A stretch of DNA of 64,000 nt, taken from positions 1-64,000 of the forward strand of contig CANNZV010002309.1 in NCBI GenBank assembly GCA_947561585.1, written 5' to 3'. Under the pieces are notes generated by a model that did no database searches, was not told the DNA's origin, and was given only the letters and a program-made list of their open reading frames with translations. Source of the DNA: Caprella mutica (Eukaryota > Arthropoda > Malacostraca > Amphipoda > Caprellidae). The position numbers were made by a program, and so were the translations under genes. Below, piece after piece: positions 34,199 to 45,900 of this stretch (positions within the stretch are counted from its first letter, which is position 1; the number at the start of each line of letters is the position of its first letter).

Positions 34199-34370
34199 CA
34201 GTGGAAATTCTCTTTAATGAAGTCCTGTATAGTGAATGTATAGTCCTGAGTAAGAAAGTAGCCCGTATAGTCAATAAATAATAATGCAGACTAAAGAAAA
34301 TTTAATTCACTTAAGAGGTTAATTCCTACATTCACTATAGAGGATTTTACTATAGAGGAGTTCTACTGTA
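34199..34370. mobile_element. Hairpin MITE family O (CAGT ends)
   Basis: CAGTGGAAATTCTCTTTAAT and GTCCTGTATAGTGAATG on the left pair with CATTCACTATAGAGGATTTT and GAGGAGTTCTACTG on the right. A half copy lies at 36493-36550. Confidence 0.65.
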
Positions 34371-35232
34371 TAAATTTTTGGCTTTTTTAAAATTATCCAG
34401 ATTTTTTAAAAAATATTTCTTGTTAACCGTATTTTTGTTATCTTTCTGTTATCCGGATATCGATGATCAAGACTTCTCTAGTGTGCAACCTGTTAAAAAT
34501 GATGGAATATAAATTTTCAATTATTTTTTTTTCAAATAAATTTCCCTTGATTTAAAAAAAAAATTCCATCTCTCTTTTTTTTCTCTCTGATTTTTTCTAA
34601 TCTCTTTTTTTTTGCATCTTTGATTTTTTAAATTCCTTATTTCTCGTTATTAGGATTTTTTAACTAGATTTTTTCTTTTGGAATACATGGAATAGAGACC
34701 AACAAACTATACTACCCATATGTGAATTAATCTGTTTAAATTTAATTATTCCCATTAAAAACAAGCAGTTTGTAACTCTGCATGTAATTAGTAGTATACA
34801 GGGTGATCTTTAAGATTGGTTCAGAATAGAAAGATATTTTTCTACTTTAAATTAGTTTCATTAGTTGCAATTAGTGATTCACTTGAATTGGTTGCTGATG
34901 TCTTTTATTTCTATCTGTGATTCACTTCATCCATTTTTTAGAACAATTTTTATTTAACTACATTGATTTACTGTATAGAACAATTACAATAAAATAAAAA
35001 TAAGTTTTAATTTATATGATGTTGCAGACTGAGTTATAATTCATCCAGCATCGCTGTCACTCAAGCATGACTTATATGCTTTTAATCACGCTACATCAGC
35101 AACATTCAGCGTGACACATGTGCGCTAATCACGCTAACAGACTAGCGTGATATCCTCTTCGACAGCATGACTTGCATATTTACGAGACAATTGGTCGACT
35201 TTAACTAATGAACCAGAGGAGTAAATTAATAT

Positions 35233-35512
35233 GTACAGGCATGCCTCGCTCTTTTTGCGTCTCAGTCTTATGGCAATCGAATAAATGTGGGACATGTCTC
35301 GCTTTTATATCTCCTGGTGTAGAAGTTTTTAGTAATTTCGTTTTAAGTTAAGCTGTTTTCGCCCTAACTTGTGAAGATGGGGTAAATATACATTATTTAT
35401 CATAAATCATTTAATTTATTACACCTACATAAGTGAACCAAAACAGCTGAAACACCCACACTTATTAGATTGTCACAAGTCTGAGACACAATAAGAGCGG
35501 GGCCTGCATGCA
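35233..35512. mobile_element. Tigger-like MITE Q
   Basis: Inverted ends: TACAGGCATGCCTCGCTCTT then TTTGCGTCTCAG on the left; CTGAGACACAATAAGAGCGG then GGCCTGCATGCA on the right. The ends resemble Tigger1-type termini (CAGGCATACCTCG) as I remember them. No coding capacity. Confidence 0.7.
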
Positions 35513-36557
35513 CCTAATATTTAAGCATGTTTTAAAATTTACTTGATTTATACCATACTGATAAATGTTACTTTGCAAGGAAGGTACTCCTTATTAAAAA
35601 TCAAAATAATTCTAAAGAAAAAATTGTAAATAAATCATCTACTTTTAAATCGGATTTATTTATGTGTTTATTAGGTTAACTTTCAAATAATAATATGCGT
35701 ATTCTATCTTATAATAATTTTTTCGAAAGCTTGTGTAGTAAATAGAAAGAAATGTTTTTATGTATGTTTCACACAATTGTAGTTATTTGGGGAAGTAAAA
35801 AAACTTTTGTATGTAGTTTTCTCTTGTCTAATAATTACATTTCTTAAAGATAAATAATTTTTTTTTATTTTGAAACATTTTGTATGAAGAGAAGTTATAA
35901 AAAAAGAGAAAACCTCTTTAGGAGAATATTTATTTTTAGAACAATGTTCATTATTTATTTCCTTGATTTTCAGATAAATTGCATAAACTGGCATGTAAAT
36001 GTTAATGATATTAATAAATAACAATAATTATTGAATAACGGATACAACCAACTAGCAATACAACAAACTATATCGGATACAAGCAATGAGCGAATACAAC
36101 AAACTAGCGAATACAACCAACTTTATTATTTTTTCATAATCATCCGAAACAGAAAAAATATAAATTTATAATCATTCAAATCTAATAAATCACAAAGTGA
36201 AAAAACAATTTGATGTCCCAAAAATATACAAAAAAAAACTGACTGAAGAAACCATTGACTAAAAATTGAATAACAAAAACAAAAACAAAATTCAGATTGT
36301 AATGCAAACATTTTCTCCATTTTTTGTTAAAAACTTAACATGTTTTCTAATATGGTAAATGTACACTTAATTAAAATATACTACAAAAATATAAATAGAA
36401 CGAATTTGTCAAAAAATTGAATGGTTTAAAAAATAATTTGATGCTTCCTGATAAAATATCAATTTTCCCCAAACAATCTAAGGGTGAAAAACAGTAGAAC
36501 TCCCCTGTAATGAAATCCTGTATAGTGAAGTAGAGTCCTGAGTAAAGAAGTAGGATT

Positions 36558-36583
36558 GGTCCCGTACCCTTCGGTACGGGACC
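36558..36583. other. Perfect GC-rich hairpin
   Basis: GGTCCCGTACC, a CTTC loop, then GGTACGGGACC: an 11-bp perfect stem in an AT-rich region. It adjoins a half copy of MITE family O (36493-36550). Confidence 0.7.
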
Positions 36584-36600
36584 CCAATGGTTAAAAACAC

Positions 36601-37135
36601 ACTATAAGCAAAGATATTATATTACAACAAGATACACTACTCTCGACATTTTCTGTTTAAAAAGCGCCACCTGGATTTCAGAGCGAGAACTAAAGCAACA
36701 ACATAGAGTTATGATAAACTACACTAGATAGAAGTATTGTTGCAGCGATTGCGGGACGCTGAAAACTTTATTTTGTTTCAGTTACTCCATTGAAATTGCT
36801 AGTTAAATGACCCCAAAATAAGGAATTAACTGTCCTGCAATGTCGCGATATAATTTTGGCCACTGGCTCACCACTTGAGCAACAATAACATTTGGTGTTG
36901 ACCATCTCTTCGTTTCTATTTTATTTAGCTTTATCTATTCTACCGATGGAAAGCTTAATTTTCCAGTTAAATAATCTTCATTAATGAATGATATAAAAGT
37001 TGAAATATTATTAAACAAACCAAATGTTATTGTTTCTCTAGTTCCCGCTTCCAAATCCAGATGGCGCTTTTTAAAACAGAGGTTGTCGAGAGTAGTGTAT
37101 CTTTTTGTACATAGTATAATATCTTTGCTATTACT
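36601..37135. mobile_element. Foldback MITE family S
   Basis: About 100-bp inverted arms: TAAGCAAAGATATTATATTA, GATACACTACTCTCGACA, AAAAAGCGCCACCTGGATTT on the left against the complements ending ATAATATCTTTGCT on the right. It sits about 200 bp past the stop codon of the active CLIP protease gene. Confidence 0.78.
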
Positions 37136-37337
37136 GTGAAGAAGTGAAATTATTTATTCTGCCCTTTAGATCCCAGTCAGAAATTTACACTCGATGATTA
37201 AATACAATCTATCCACGACCATAAACTATTAGACGGGAATACAATAAAATTCTCTAACTTAGATCTCCTATGTTTTTTTACATTATTATCAACATTATAC
37301 TTTATTAAGAGTACACAGTAATTAAGTAGGGTGTATT

Positions 37338-40300
37338 CTACTGACTGACGATACTTCTCAGCCATGGTAAGTAGGGTGCCAGTCGTGTACTGATTGAAGG
37401 GAAGTCTGCCAATCCACACCCGTTACTGGCTATCATCACCCCCACTTGGATAAACTGACCAGACTGGGGGTCAGTGATGTGGATGGGACCACCACTGTCA
37501 CCCTGGAAAGAACATCACAGTTACAAGCGTACAAACCTTTTCATACACACGGTTATGATGGTTTAATGGTTATGATGTGGTTATACAGTCTAAATATGTT
37601 TTATACACATTGAATTAAATCAATAAAAATACCTAATTAACTTGTGGTTATTCCTTCTGAATACCATATCCCCCCCCCCCTCGGCCAGGTTTGATAGTGA
37701 CAAAATGTATACTTTACTTTTTTTATAATAAAATAGGTATACCTCATTTTGCTAAAAATTTGTAATATTTTGGTGAAAATGTAATAACATTGGTTCGCAT
37801 TGAATAATGTTAAATATATTATTAAAAAATGAATTATGCAATCTATATAGATAAGGTGTTTTTTTGCACCGTGGGTTTTTTGCATTTGGGGTTTTGCCCG
37901 GGGGGTTTACTGCACGGGGTTTTTTGACCACGGGGTTTTTTTACACGGGGGGTTATTGTTCTGGAATCCACATCCACATGTCAATTAGCATACTTATAAC
38001 AGGTGTTTACCATATGCAAGTTACCATATTCATAACAACATAGCATACTAATAACAAATTTTAAACAAGTATAATTTACCGTATTACCAAGTAAAACCAC
38101 ATGTATTGCATATGGAATCTATTTCCAAAATGTATATACATACAGTTTATACATGGTATACACAATTATTATTTCAAATATTTAATGTTAACAAAAAACT
38201 ATTTTAAATTTAGTTCAGGTATTCCATCAATTATCTGAAATCAAACTGACTAACGGTTTTTAAATACAAATAGGACTGAGACTGAGTTATTTTGAAGTCA
38301 GAATCAACTCTGGCTACTGTACCATTTTTATGGTCTATTTGGAGTTAAGGTTTTATTTAAACCTATGGACTTACATTACAAATGCCAAATCCATTTTCTC
38401 CCCCCGCACAAATACTTCTGTGGTCCACCAGTGCGATGGGGGACCCCCTCTGTCCCGTGTACCCCTGTTGACATCGGGACCGGGGGCGTGTGAGGAGCTG
38501 CACCGTGTGGGCGATGGCTGGAGTCTTGTCCGATCCTTTGGGGTTGCCAAAGATTATCATTTATTCGAATTTATTGAGTTGAAAGCAAAATATTTTGAGA
38601 TTGAGAAAAACATTGAAATTTTGTAATTAAATATATTTTAATTACCTAATCTTAACATGCAAAAGTAAGGGCAAATTTAACTAATTATTTATTATTCACG
38701 TTTATATCTTCAATTCTCAATTAGTAACTTTCATAAAAGTACTAAATCATTTAAATCACAGATGATTTAATTTATTCCATACCTTCTCTGGTGAGTCCGT
38801 AGCCAGTAGCCACCATCGGTCTGCCGTCAAGCGGTTCCTCTAGTCTGGTAAACGGAAGACACACCGGCTGGATGTAGTCTGCAAAATGAAAAAGTATTAG
38901 ATGGTGAATAGTCTGGGGTGTACAGGTCCGGGGTTTTGTCGAATACTAGAAAATAGAGTTCTTTATATCTGTGTAATCTCTTTTTATTCAAAAAGTGTTC
39001 TGTGCATTTTTTAATAGATATACAATAAACTTCAAATTCTGGATTCGAACATTAAGTGAATTGTTGAAATTTTTAAAAACTGACTTGCAGCTTCGTTTGG
39101 TGAAAAATATATTTTTTTTGCATTACCTTTATAAGAACTATTCAATTATCAATTATTTAATTTCACTCCTCTCACCGTTGTATATAATTTCTTTGTCTAA
39201 AGTGAGAACAATCAAATCGTTCTGCTTTGAAGTCCAGAAGTACTTGGGATCATGTCTTGCTACAATCAAGTAGTCTTGGTGTTCCGGGCCTTCATTTGAG
39301 TAGATATTGTGTTCTGCCAACCTCACATGAGTTCTGTAACAAATACCATTTTAGAATAAGAAAGTGGCAATGAAATTATGATAATAATTTCAAGTTAAAT
39401 ATTTTCACTTACGGATTCTCATCTTCGGGGTCGTAGAAGCAGTGAGCGGCAGACAGGATGTGTCTTTTGGTGATTATAGATCCAGAGCAGGTGATGACGA
39501 AGTTCTTCTCTCCCTGGGGTGTTCCCACTGCTGCTAACCAGGGGAATGAACCAGCCTGGAATATTAATGTCTAACATTTATATCCAAGATTAGATATTTA
39601 TAGTCTCAAAGAGTGGTGGGATTCAAATTGTCTATCAACCACTTGTCTCAAAATCTTCTTTCCGATAAAATTACAACAAAAAATTATATATTAAGGATTA
39701 TTTATTGTGAAAAGAACCTGAATAGAAGATCCTCCAATTATTCTGGATTGAGCCACCTTCACTTTTCCACATTCTGTCGGTTGAGGAAAAGTGGCAGTGA
39801 AAGGACTGGTGGGAGAATTTCCGATAAAGTTACTTCTGCTCCTACTGGCGGACGGTAAACTTCCACTGAACGTGTAGAAGGGACAACAGAAGTAAACTTG
39901 GTCTCCAGAGTAGCTGAAATATTACCAAAGGCTTCAATTAAAATTTATCACTTAATACTAGGTAGATTATTTTAAATCAAGGAAACGAATAGGTTATAGG
40001 AATCGAATTCCTCTTCATATACATACCGGCACATGTTAGAAGCTAGGTGTTGCACTATGTGGGTGTATTGCTGCTGGTTAGCTACGCTCCTCATAGTAGG
40101 ACATTCGTTGAGAGGCACACACATTCCTAACAAAATATGGATCTTGTTTGAAATTCACGAGCCACCATATTTCAATTTTTGAAATAAATAATAATAATGA
40201 TAATTATTATGTAGTTTATGAATATATTTTTTTATTTTAAGAGAAATGAAAAATAATCAGATATAAACAAATGTATATATGAGAAACTAACAAAACTTAA

Positions 40301-41871
40301 CCTATAAAGACACAAATAGAAATAAAAAATTATTATTTAACATACAATGTCAATATCGACTATTAAGATGATAATGTCTCTTAATGATAATGTTTCTTCT
40401 TCACTAAGTTTGAGAAGTTTCTTGAGTCTAAAAGAAGCCATTTTTGAAGGATAATAAATTATACAAATTTCTCTCACGATTGTCGTATAAAATTCTCGTA
40501 TCTTAACTACTGAATTTTTTGTTTATATAATAATTACTATCATTTTGCAAATTTTCATTATTGAAATATGGTGGCTCGTGAATTTCAAACAAGATCCCAA
40601 AAAATGATATACAATCTCTTTCAAATAGGTTTTATTTATTTTCATAGATTAAATAGTTCTTTTACAATACCTCTGTCATTGAATGAAGTGACACAAGGTC
40701 CTCCCACGGGGGGTTGGTACCTTTCTGGGCTGTTGTCAGAGAGGTAGAATTCAGGGTCTGGAACATTGGTACTAACTTCATTTTTGATAGCTTGAGGGAA
40801 GTTGAAATCTCTGTTTGGTGGAATTATCTGTGAAGAGATTGGAGTTGATGTCGGTGTATGGCTGTCTGATTCTAAATTTCTTTGCTCCAGCGGTAATTGG
40901 GGTTGTTTGAGCAAGTTTCGGATGGAAGATTTCAGGTGGTGATTCAAATCTCGTGTTGGAAATATAAGATTATCATTTTTTGTTAATGGTTGACTGATGA
41001 CTTTACCATTATCTTTAATTTTTGAATGATTAATATTTGATAATAATTGAGGTTTTGAAACAGCCGGTTGAGAGTTTACATTCAAAAATGGAGTTAGTAG
41101 TGAGGATGAATGATCAGGAAAATCTTTTTTGGTAATTGGTCGATTTAGAGTTTCATATGCTTGTTTTTGTTGATTATGCTGCTGAATCCGTGATTGTTGT
41201 TGTAACAGGTCATTTTCACCTTCCGATTGTAGAGAACCATTAAAAAATTTTGAATGGAAAAAGGAAAATTGTTGATCGTCAATTCCACTAAGTTTGATAC
41301 TCGTCATTATTCTTGAATTTCTTTCTGGTGCAGGAAACTTCAATGAGGTTTTTGTTGTACTGTGATGCATCATCTCCTTAGGAGGTACAGAATTTAATAC
41401 TTGCTGGGATTCTACTCCAGAGAAAGGTTTCGTGATGGCTGAGGTGCGACTCAAATTCTTCATTTGCGAGAACATATCCCGACTGAGAGCGAACGGGAAA
41501 TTTTCCGCACTGTTTGGGTCTGCCTGAAATATTTGCAGTTGACTGAGAAGCTGTTTCTGTTCACGAAACTCATTGTGTGACTGAAGAGGTCTCAAATTTG
41601 TGAACAAATGTTTTGGATTTAGGGCTGGCTTGAGTTTCGCACCATTTTGATTGTTGGAAAATATATTCCTTTTAAATCTCGAATCGGATTCAGAGGAGTA
41701 AGAATTTTGAGAGTGAATTTCAAAACACGTCACTGCTGTTGAAAGTAAAAAAGAGAAATTTTTTATTTAGCTATCTTGTTGTCAATGCATATATTTTTTT
41801 TTGGTAAAAAAAGATGAAGTATGTTACATACCTGAAGCTAGCAAAAAAGCTATATAATATTTGAAAACCAT
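37338..41871 (-). CDS. CLIP-domain serine protease with intact triad, 9 exons
   Basis: Exons (minus): 41871-41832, 41735-40671, 40126-40027, 39913-39718, 39555-39413, 39333-39176, 38878-38783, 38535-38375, 37502-37338; phases agree, 707 aa. Signal peptide (VFKYYIAFLLAS), Gln/Asn/Ser-rich pro-region, CLIP domain 361-412 (Cys 361, 371, 377, 401, 411, 412), activation after Arg459 (QSR then IIGG), and an S1A domain with His505 (SAAHC), Asp554 (QNDLIVL) and Ser656 (GDSGGP). The position six residues before the catalytic Ser is Gly rather than the Asp of trypsin-like enzymes, so cleavage after Arg/Lys is not assured. It would be secreted as a zymogen and act in a haemolymph proteolytic cascade. 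The exon lengths 100, 143, 158 and 165 are identical to those of the paralogue at 27441-32423. The acceptor of the exon at 38535 is weak. Confidence 0.9.
37855..37957. repeat. G-rich minisatellite, quadruplex-prone
   Basis: GGGTTTTTTGCATTTGGGG, GGGGGGTTTACTGCACGGGG, TTTTTTGACCACGGGG and TTTTTTTACACGGGGGG give six G-runs in about 100 bp, all on the plus strand, preceded by a C10 run at 37671-37680. It lies in the last intron of the active CLIP protease. Confidence 0.75.
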
Positions 41872-42974
41872 CTCTCTTTTACATAACTAGGCACCTCTAT
41901 AGTTTCAGATAATCATTTCATTTCGAATAAAACTTTGAAGCCAATCTTAGGTAGATCACTCTAACGGAAGCCTTGCTAGCAGCCTCTATCGAATACTAAC
42001 ACTGATACAAAGTAAACGGACTAACCACTGCTGAATGATAATCACAGAGTAGGATGATGCATAGAAATTATTGGCAATCATCTGCAGAGTTTAGCAACTC
42101 TTTGCTCCAATGGATATGACCACTCTGCTGGAACATTGCGTGCCAAGAGGAATAATTAGTATTGGTAACAAATTAATGCTCATTGTAATTGACTCATAGG
42201 ATAATCTTTATATGTCATCTTGAATAGATGTCATATTCATTCGTTAGGATAATATTCTCTGATGTGTTTCAGTTTATGTTTTAAAGCTTACTTTTCCTTT
42301 TAAAATATTGTACTTCCCTGGTTAAAAATTGTGAAAAATTTAATTAGAAGCTGACGTGCAAAGAATATTTAACTTCGATATTTTGTGTTATTTAGATTAA
42401 ATTTAACAAAACTATATAATTATTATCGTAAATTATTTGTTATATATTTGATTGGTTAACTAATTTAAAAGTCCCCTATACGCTAAATTAACATTTTTCT
42501 AGAAATAGTTCAAATTTGTAGAACTAAGGTTATAAAACATATCAATCACAGTTAAAAGAAAAGAAAGTGATCAAATATTCGCTTCGTAATTAATTATATA
42601 AGAAATATGCACACTCATCCTTCACTCTCCGACTTTCTATTAGATTAAATAGATTCAATAGAAGAACAAGGAAGACTTACAACAATTTGTCGTTTGCTTA
42701 ATGTTAATTAGGTATTTTTTAGGCATCTAATGTTTTTTAGGGTAATGGTAGTTAGGTATAACTGTATAGGTAGCCATTTATAATATATCTATCAGTTTCG
42801 TTATTGTTTTGAATTATTCGGATGTACGCCATCCTTTTTCTTTGGTTAGAAAGTCGGACGGTAGCGCAAAATTCACCAGGACAACTTAAATTACATATTG
42901 CAATAAATATATAGAACTAAATTTGAAATGGTTTGTAGTTTTAAAACCAGTAACCTTTAATCTAATAAATAGAC
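41872..42974. other. Upstream region of the CLIP protease, no gene seen
   Basis: AT-rich. It separates the minus-strand protease from the divergent gene at 44928 together with the foldback element at 42975-43962. No motif I could support. Confidence 0.4.
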
Positions 42975-43962
42975 TAAAGGGCCGTACACACGCAGGGTTT
43001 TTTCAGTCTTTCCACCGGACTTTTTGCTAAGCTCCTCCCACTTTTTCCACGAGACTTAAATTTTGCACCGAAAGTCCGAGACTTTTCAACAACCTACATG
43101 TTCTATTATTTTCCCCCAATCAAGAGGTGCAATTTTGTAAATCTCCGTATAGCTACTGTCAACTCATAAATTATATTGTAATAACAGGATTGGTGTTCAT
43201 TTTTAGCCAATCTTTGCTCCTTTCATTTCTTTACCTTTGAGGTAAAGAAATTTCATCTTTTTATAAAAGACTGCCAGTAAAATTGATAGTAGTAATGTTT
43301 CTTAAAAAACTTTTTTTAGTACCTATAATATATTTTAGTAAAATAACACATCACTATCTTTATTTTATTCATTTCAACATATTACCTATAAGCCAATGCC
43401 TTTATTTTTTTATTATAACGCAATTGGCAATACATATATGGTACCTACGTATTAATACTTTTACCTAAACTTTATATAATAGCTAAATTACATTTGTTGA
43501 GTGGATTAGGTTAATCATTAAATCAAATTAAATGAAAATAATCTCGGTTAGTTTATAACTAATTATTATAATAAACTTCATGAAAATTTCCAACCCAAGT
43601 TAATTAGTAACTAACTAATCTTAGTAATCTAGGTAGGTTGTTCTTTAGTAATTAATAATTCTAGGTAAAAGTAACTAACCTATATAATTAGTAAATATCT
43701 AACCCTGGTAATTAGTAATTTTAACTATCCAAGGTAGTTAATAGTTACTAACTACCTATAACCTAGGTTAGTTACCTAGTTTAAAAAATGTGGAGAGCTT
43801 ATGTCGCTGATATGAGTAGTTAATTGCACATGTAAATCCACGAGATTCAAAAGTCAATCCACGTGTGGATGCTATTGACTTTTGAATCAAAAGTCTGGTG
43901 GAAAAGCGAAGAAAAAAGTCTGGTGGAAAGACTGAAAAAACCCTACGTGTGTACGGCCCTTT
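42975..43962. mobile_element. Foldback element family R, long copy
   Basis: TAAAGGGCCGTACACACGCA then GGGTTTTTTCAGTCTTTCCA on the left pair with TGGAAAGACTGAAAAAACCC then TACGTGTGTACGGCCCTTTA on the right. The interior is AT-rich without a reading frame. About 990 bp. Confidence 0.82.
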
Positions 43963-44351
43963 ATAGTGTAATAAAAAAATAGAGTGGAGGGGACTTTCAA
44001 GTTTAACTAAACAACTGCTGTCCATGATAAAATATTCATAGTTTAAAAAAGGAAACTTTACTTATACTAATATATATTTTATCACGATGACTTTTCTCTC
44101 TACTGTGTCATGTAACTTAACTGAGGTGGTTCATTTAATTAGTTAGCTTAAGGTTAGGTAATATAGCTTTTTAAATACTAAGCACACGCATGGGGTTGAC
44201 CTCTTTCTGCATGATGCAAGGGAATACTCACCTGAAGTGATTTAACCACAGGTTAAACAGGTTAATTGGTCACGATACAACCAAAGACTAGAAAAATATC
44301 ACTTTTGTTATCTAGTATCTCGGAGCCCAGGCGAGAGGTAGGTTATCCCTC

Positions 44352-44455
44352 TACCTACAAAGAGGTAGTTTATATTGTAGGGTACCTACATAGAGGTAGG
44401 TTATATTGTAGGCTACCTACAAAGAGGTAGGTTATATTGTAGGCTACCTACAAAG
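44352..44455. repeat. 31-bp tandem repeat, about 3.3 units
   Basis: CTACCTACAAAGAGGTAGGT followed by TATATTGTAGG repeats with minor changes. Confidence 0.75.
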
Positions 44456-44927
44456 AAATTAAACAATTAGTTATTCCAGAGAAGTGTTCACAGATTTCGT
44501 GTATTAAAAGGGCTCAACGTATCTTATTTAGATTTATCTATCTAAAGTCTAAACTCTGATGAATCATTTTGCATTTAAAACCTACTAAATAATGATAATG
44601 ATTATAGTTTAGTAGTTAAAATTATAGAATTAGTATAGCTTCATTTCTCTTCAACCAATAACTATATTCTAAATTAATGGATCATTTTTCTAAATCTATG
44701 AATAGTAAATATTAGCAACGAACTCACCATTAATTGATATATATAAATGTTGTTACTATTAAATATTATTTAAATATATTAAAGTTGATGATAAGAAGTT
44801 ATAAATCAATGATAAAATTCTAATTCTATTCCCAGATCAACGAAACAATAACGACCGACATATCGACCGAACCAAGTTTATCTATTTATTTATTGCCGAA
44901 TTTGAACGAAGCAGCTAACTAGTTAGG

Positions 44928-45853
44928 ATGAAAATGATGACAATCTCTATGGTTACCATCCTCATCTCAGCTTTATTTTGTAAGTGAGAAGTTTACGTAC
45001 ATTCACGAGTTGCTTATAAAGAAGTAATGAAATAATACTGTAAATTGCAATAAAGCAATAAATCTATTCTAATATTTCAGGTTCAGCTTTGGCTCAGCAA
45101 ACGACTTCGACCGATGCTACTCGAAAATCTATCTTGGAACTTCTCTACGAAACATTTGGACCGTTCAATCCAAGTCAAGATGGCGTCAGTTCTGTGGTTC
45201 AGGTTCAGAATGAACAACCACAAAGGCTAGTCTCGTTCAGCACTAACAGAGTTCGGGAGTTCCAGGATACACCCGTCAGGTCTAGCACAACTTCACAGAA
45301 GCTCAGGCAGAACTTTCCTGATTCAAACCAATCACCAGAACCTTCGAGCGTTTTCGAAAGTTTCCCGCCATTGTTCACTCCGTCTAACAGCGTCACCCCG
45401 CAGACCACTTCCTTCAGTTTTCCACTTGCCAATAGTTTCTCTACGACCGAATCCAGTGTTATTCAGAAGAGACTGACGAATCCACTGAAGCCGATTTTCT
45501 TCGCCACCAGCCAGGTGATGTTTCCGGAAGAGATCAATGGCGGTGGATCAGATTCAGTCCAGTTACCAAGAGCGAATCCATTGCTTCAACCTAGGCAAGG
45601 AATTTCGGACTTTTTTGCAGCTTCCAGAAGAGGCAAACAATTGGATCATCGACCAGCTGGTAGAAGAATTGTAGAGCATCCAAATATGAACAGTCATTTG
45701 AATTTCATCCCAAATGCACCACGAAGTGAGAGAGCTAATCTTTTCAATGAGTTATCACCCTATGCCTTCAGTGTGGATTCTTACATTCAAAATCCAATGA
45801 AGAACAGTCCTTCCAGCATGTTATATGGTGAAATGAATTCTTTTTCTTTGTAG
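44928..45853 (+). CDS. Secreted protein resembling the protease pro-region only, 2 exons
   Basis: Exons 44928-44979 and 45081-45853 (GT-AG, phase 1), 274 aa. The signal peptide (MVTILISALFCSALA) is split by the intron exactly as in the two CLIP proteases, where a short signal exon ending in phase 1 is followed by one long exon. Near the N-terminus SILELLYETFGPFNPSQDGV resembles SIKELFERQFG...NIDQDGV in the protease homologue. The rest is Ser/Pro/Phe/Gln-rich with no CLIP or protease domain. The stop is followed 41 bp later by AATAAA, so the gene ends here and is not simply missing downstream exons. Function unknown. It may be a truncated paralogue of the protease family that kept only the pro-region; that is inference from weak similarity and intron position. 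Confidence 0.75.
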
Positions 45854-45894
45854 TCGGTGTTAGATATCTAAACTCTATTCATGTTAGTTTATTT

Positions 45895-45900
45895 AATAAA
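45895..45900 (+). promoter_or_regulatory. Polyadenylation signal of the secreted-protein gene
   Basis: AATAAA 41 bp past the TAG stop at 45853. Confidence 0.6.
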
